Shown here piece after piece: positions 62,365 through 64,000 of a stretch of 64,000 nucleotides of DNA. The DNA comes from Candidatus Gastranaerophilales bacterium HUM_9 (lineage in GTDB: Bacteria; Cyanobacteriota; Vampirovibrionia; Gastranaerophilales; Gastranaerophilaceae), in the NCBI GenBank assembly GCA_002103075.1, contig DABG01000012.1:1-64000 (forward strand), in the 5' to 3' direction. The notes beneath the pieces were generated by a model. It was not told where the DNA came from and ran no database searches. It saw nothing but the letters and a program-made list of their open reading frames with translations. Made by a program: the position numbers and the translations under genes. Within the stretch, counting starts at the first letter, position 1. Every line of letters begins with the position of its first letter.

Positions 62365-63924
62365 TTATTTTTTCTTATTCTTATCAGCAAATTCACTGTC
62401 AAGTCTAAGAAAAACGGGTTTTATGTTTTCTTTATCGATAAGGTGACCAATCTTAATATTGTCAAATTTTACATCTTGAAGTTTTGTGCTCAAATTATAT
62501 GACAATTGACTAGCCATATCGTTAGCGATATTAGGACAATATGGATAGATTAAAGTTGCTACTATGCACATTGTATCTAGTACTGTTGTAAGTATTTGAC
62601 CACATTTATCCATTTCTCCATTTTTAGCCAATGTCCAAGGTTCATTGTCTGTAATATATTTGTTTGCAGCATCTACAAGTTCCATTATTTTTAAAGCGGC
62701 TTCTTGAAGTTCAAAGTAATCAAAATTATGCATAACATCTTTTACTGTTTCAAGAGCTTGTTTTGACAAATCTGATTCTACTTTAAATTCAGGTTTAACA
62801 TCACCATCAAAGTACTTAACAAGCATTGATAATGAGCGGTTAAGTAGGTTACCCATTGAGTTTGCAAGGTGTGCGTTAACTTTTTCTTTAAAGTCTGTAT
62901 CAGAATAGTTACCGTCTTTTCCGCAAGGTGCTGATGTTGCCATATAGTATCTGAATGCATCTGGTTTATCTAGTTCAAATGCTTCTAAAACACTGGTTGG
63001 TGAAATTACGTTACCAAGTGATTTTGACATTTTTGTTTCATCAATTGTAATCCAACCGTGTGCAAAAATATGTTTCGGTAATGGTAAATCAAGAGCCATA
63101 AGAATACCTAACCAATATATACTGTGGAATTTAAGAATATCTTTACCAATTATATGAACATCAACTGGCCAAAATTCTCTGAATTTATCAGAATTTTCTT
63201 CTGTATCATAACCTAAAGCTGTTATATAGTTTGAAAGTGCATCAATCCAAACGTAGATACCTTGTTCTGGATCGTCAAGAACATCAATGCTCCAATCAAC
63301 ATTTGATTTAGCACGAGAAACAGAGATATCTTCAATGTTTTCAAGTTGGTTTAGAACTTCATTTGCTCTAAATGCTGGAATAATGAAGTCTGGATTTTGT
63401 TTGATGTGTTTAGCAATTGCATCTTTGTATTTTGTTAATTTAAAGAAATAATTTTCTTCACTAACAAGTTCAGGTTTTTTAAGGTGGTCAGGACATAGTC
63501 CATCTTCTGTTAAGTCTTTTTCGCTTAAGAAGGCTTCGCAACCGCTACAATATAATCCTGTGTAAGAGTTTTTATAGATATCACCTTGTTCAACAAGTTT
63601 TTTGAATATTTTTTGAACAGCTTTTACGTGATAATCATCAGTTGTTCTAACGAAATGACTGTATTCAAAATCGAGAGCTTTCCAAGCGTTTTTGAACTGT
63701 TGAGAATTCTCATCACAAAGTTGTTTAGGTGTAATACCTCTTTTTTCTGCTGTTTTTTGAATTTTGATACCGTGTTCATCAGTACCTGTAAGCATAAATG
63801 TATTATCACATCTTTGTGTAAAGTGTCTATAAATAACATCAGAAACAATCTTTTCGTAAGCGTGTCCAATGTGTGGAGCACCATTAGCATAATCTATCGC
63901 AGTAGTTGCATAAAACTTTTCCAT
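62365..63924 (-). CDS. metG: Methionyl-tRNA synthetase
   Basis: A 519-residue class I synthetase. Signatures are NGAPHIGHAYEKI, LTGTDEHGIKIQK, the zinc knuckle CSGCEAFL with a later CPDHL, WIDALSNYITALG, FAHGWITIDE and KMSKSLGNVIS. It ends after the anticodon-binding helical domain without the C-terminal tRNA-binding (Trbp111-like) domain that many MetG proteins carry. GAGG lies 7-8 nt before the ATG, and an AT-rich palindrome (63950-63967) lies in the promoter region. Confidence 0.97.
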   Translation of the reverse strand: MEKFYATTAIDYANGAPHIGHAYEKIVSDVIYRHFTQRCDNTFMLTGTDEHGIKIQKTAEKRGITPKQLCDENSQQFKNAWKALDFEYSHFVRTTDDYHVKAVQKIFKKLVEQGDIYKNSYTGLYCSGCEAFLSEKDLTEDGLCPDHLKKPELVSEENYFFKLTKYKDAIAKHIKQNPDFIIPAFRANEVLNQLENIEDISVSRAKSNVDWSIDVLDDPEQGIYVWIDALSNYITALGYDTEENSDKFREFWPVDVHIIGKDILKFHSIYWLGILMALDLPLPKHIFAHGWITIDETKMSKSLGNVISPTSVLEAFELDKPDAFRYYMATSAPCGKDGNYSDTDFKEKVNAHLANSMGNLLNRSLSMLVKYFDGDVKPEFKVESDLSKQALETVKDVMHNFDYFELQEAALKIMELVDAANKYITDNEPWTLAKNGEMDKCGQILTTVLDTMCIVATLIYPYCPNIANDMASQLSYNLSTKLQDVKFDNIKIGHLIDKENIKPVFLRLDSEFADKNKKK

Positions 63925-64000
63925 ATATAACCTCTCTATTTAAAATTTTGATTAATTAATATTAATCTATCACAAACAAAAGTTGAAAAGAAGTTTTATA

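Noticed and set aside
63950..63967. GATTAAT-TAAT-ATTAATC palindrome upstream of metG as an operator
   Set aside because: Perfect but purely AT-rich in AT-rich DNA; it could arise by chance and no second copy was noticed.

Overview
The window is an AT-rich, gene-dense bacterial chromosome segment. It most likely comes from a gut-type Melainabacteria/Vampirovibrionia genome (order Gastranaerophilales), the non-photosynthetic relatives of Cyanobacteria. This is inferred, not proven. The envelope is diderm (TolC-type channel, RND pump, adaptor). There is a DUF512/PDZ Fe-S protein of the type found in cyanobacteria, a Tic20-like membrane protein, a three-domain NifU with NifS, and several families I associate with this lineage: a protein with an N-terminal VSFKG motif, one starting MGMAASQ, and short Asn/Gln-rich or Gly-rich hydrophobic orphans. 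No phage, IS element, CRISPR array or rRNA operon is visible.

Layout. 1-580: dispersed repeats, a degenerate tandem duplication and tRNA-Arg(ACG). 628-4754: HNH-like orphan, membrane pyrophosphatase, small orphan. 4815-10821: six-gene minus-strand operon (class III aminotransferase, alpha/beta hydrolase, small membrane protein, HAD phosphatase, two zinc dehydrogenases) divergent from a MarR regulator, with a perfect inverted repeat between them. 10850-12630: two repeat islands flanking an MtnX-like phosphatase. 12653-15481: a 942-residue lineage-specific protein. 15694-22868: tgt, ndk, ffh and a murC-murB-ddl-ftsQ block on the minus strand. 22939-27934: Xer recombinase, panD, a 45-residue ORF, two-component system, tadA and a TIGR02757 protein. 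27935-33103: orphans, an acyl-CoA dehydratase activase, TPR protein, metallophosphoesterase and an EF-hand protein. 33178-35885: yidD-ispD-PadR-DUF512 operon (minus). 36185-45418: ruvB, bifunctional nuclease, nifU-nifS, rpiB-rsfS-TPR-Tic20-like and small secreted or anchored orphans. 45499-55642: serS, tripartite RND efflux operon, panE and nadD-yqeK. 55806-63924: LysM protein, glyA, a WecA/MraY-like transferase, a GPH-type transporter, glgC, a candidate small RNA and metG.

Most genes serve core functions: cell wall synthesis (murC, murB, ddl, ftsQ, wecA-like), translation and protein targeting (serS, metG, tgt, tadA, rsfS, ffh, yidD), cofactors (panD, panE, nadD, ispD, nifUS) and energy or carbon storage (pyrophosphatase, glgC, rpiB). 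TadA and its expected substrate, tRNA-Arg with anticodon ACG, both occur here. At least four plus-strand genes have a TATAAT box ending 6-7 nt before the ATG, which predicts leaderless mRNAs. The least explained parts are the MarR-linked operon, the repeat and tRNA-duplication region, the 942-residue protein and the intergenic region before metG.
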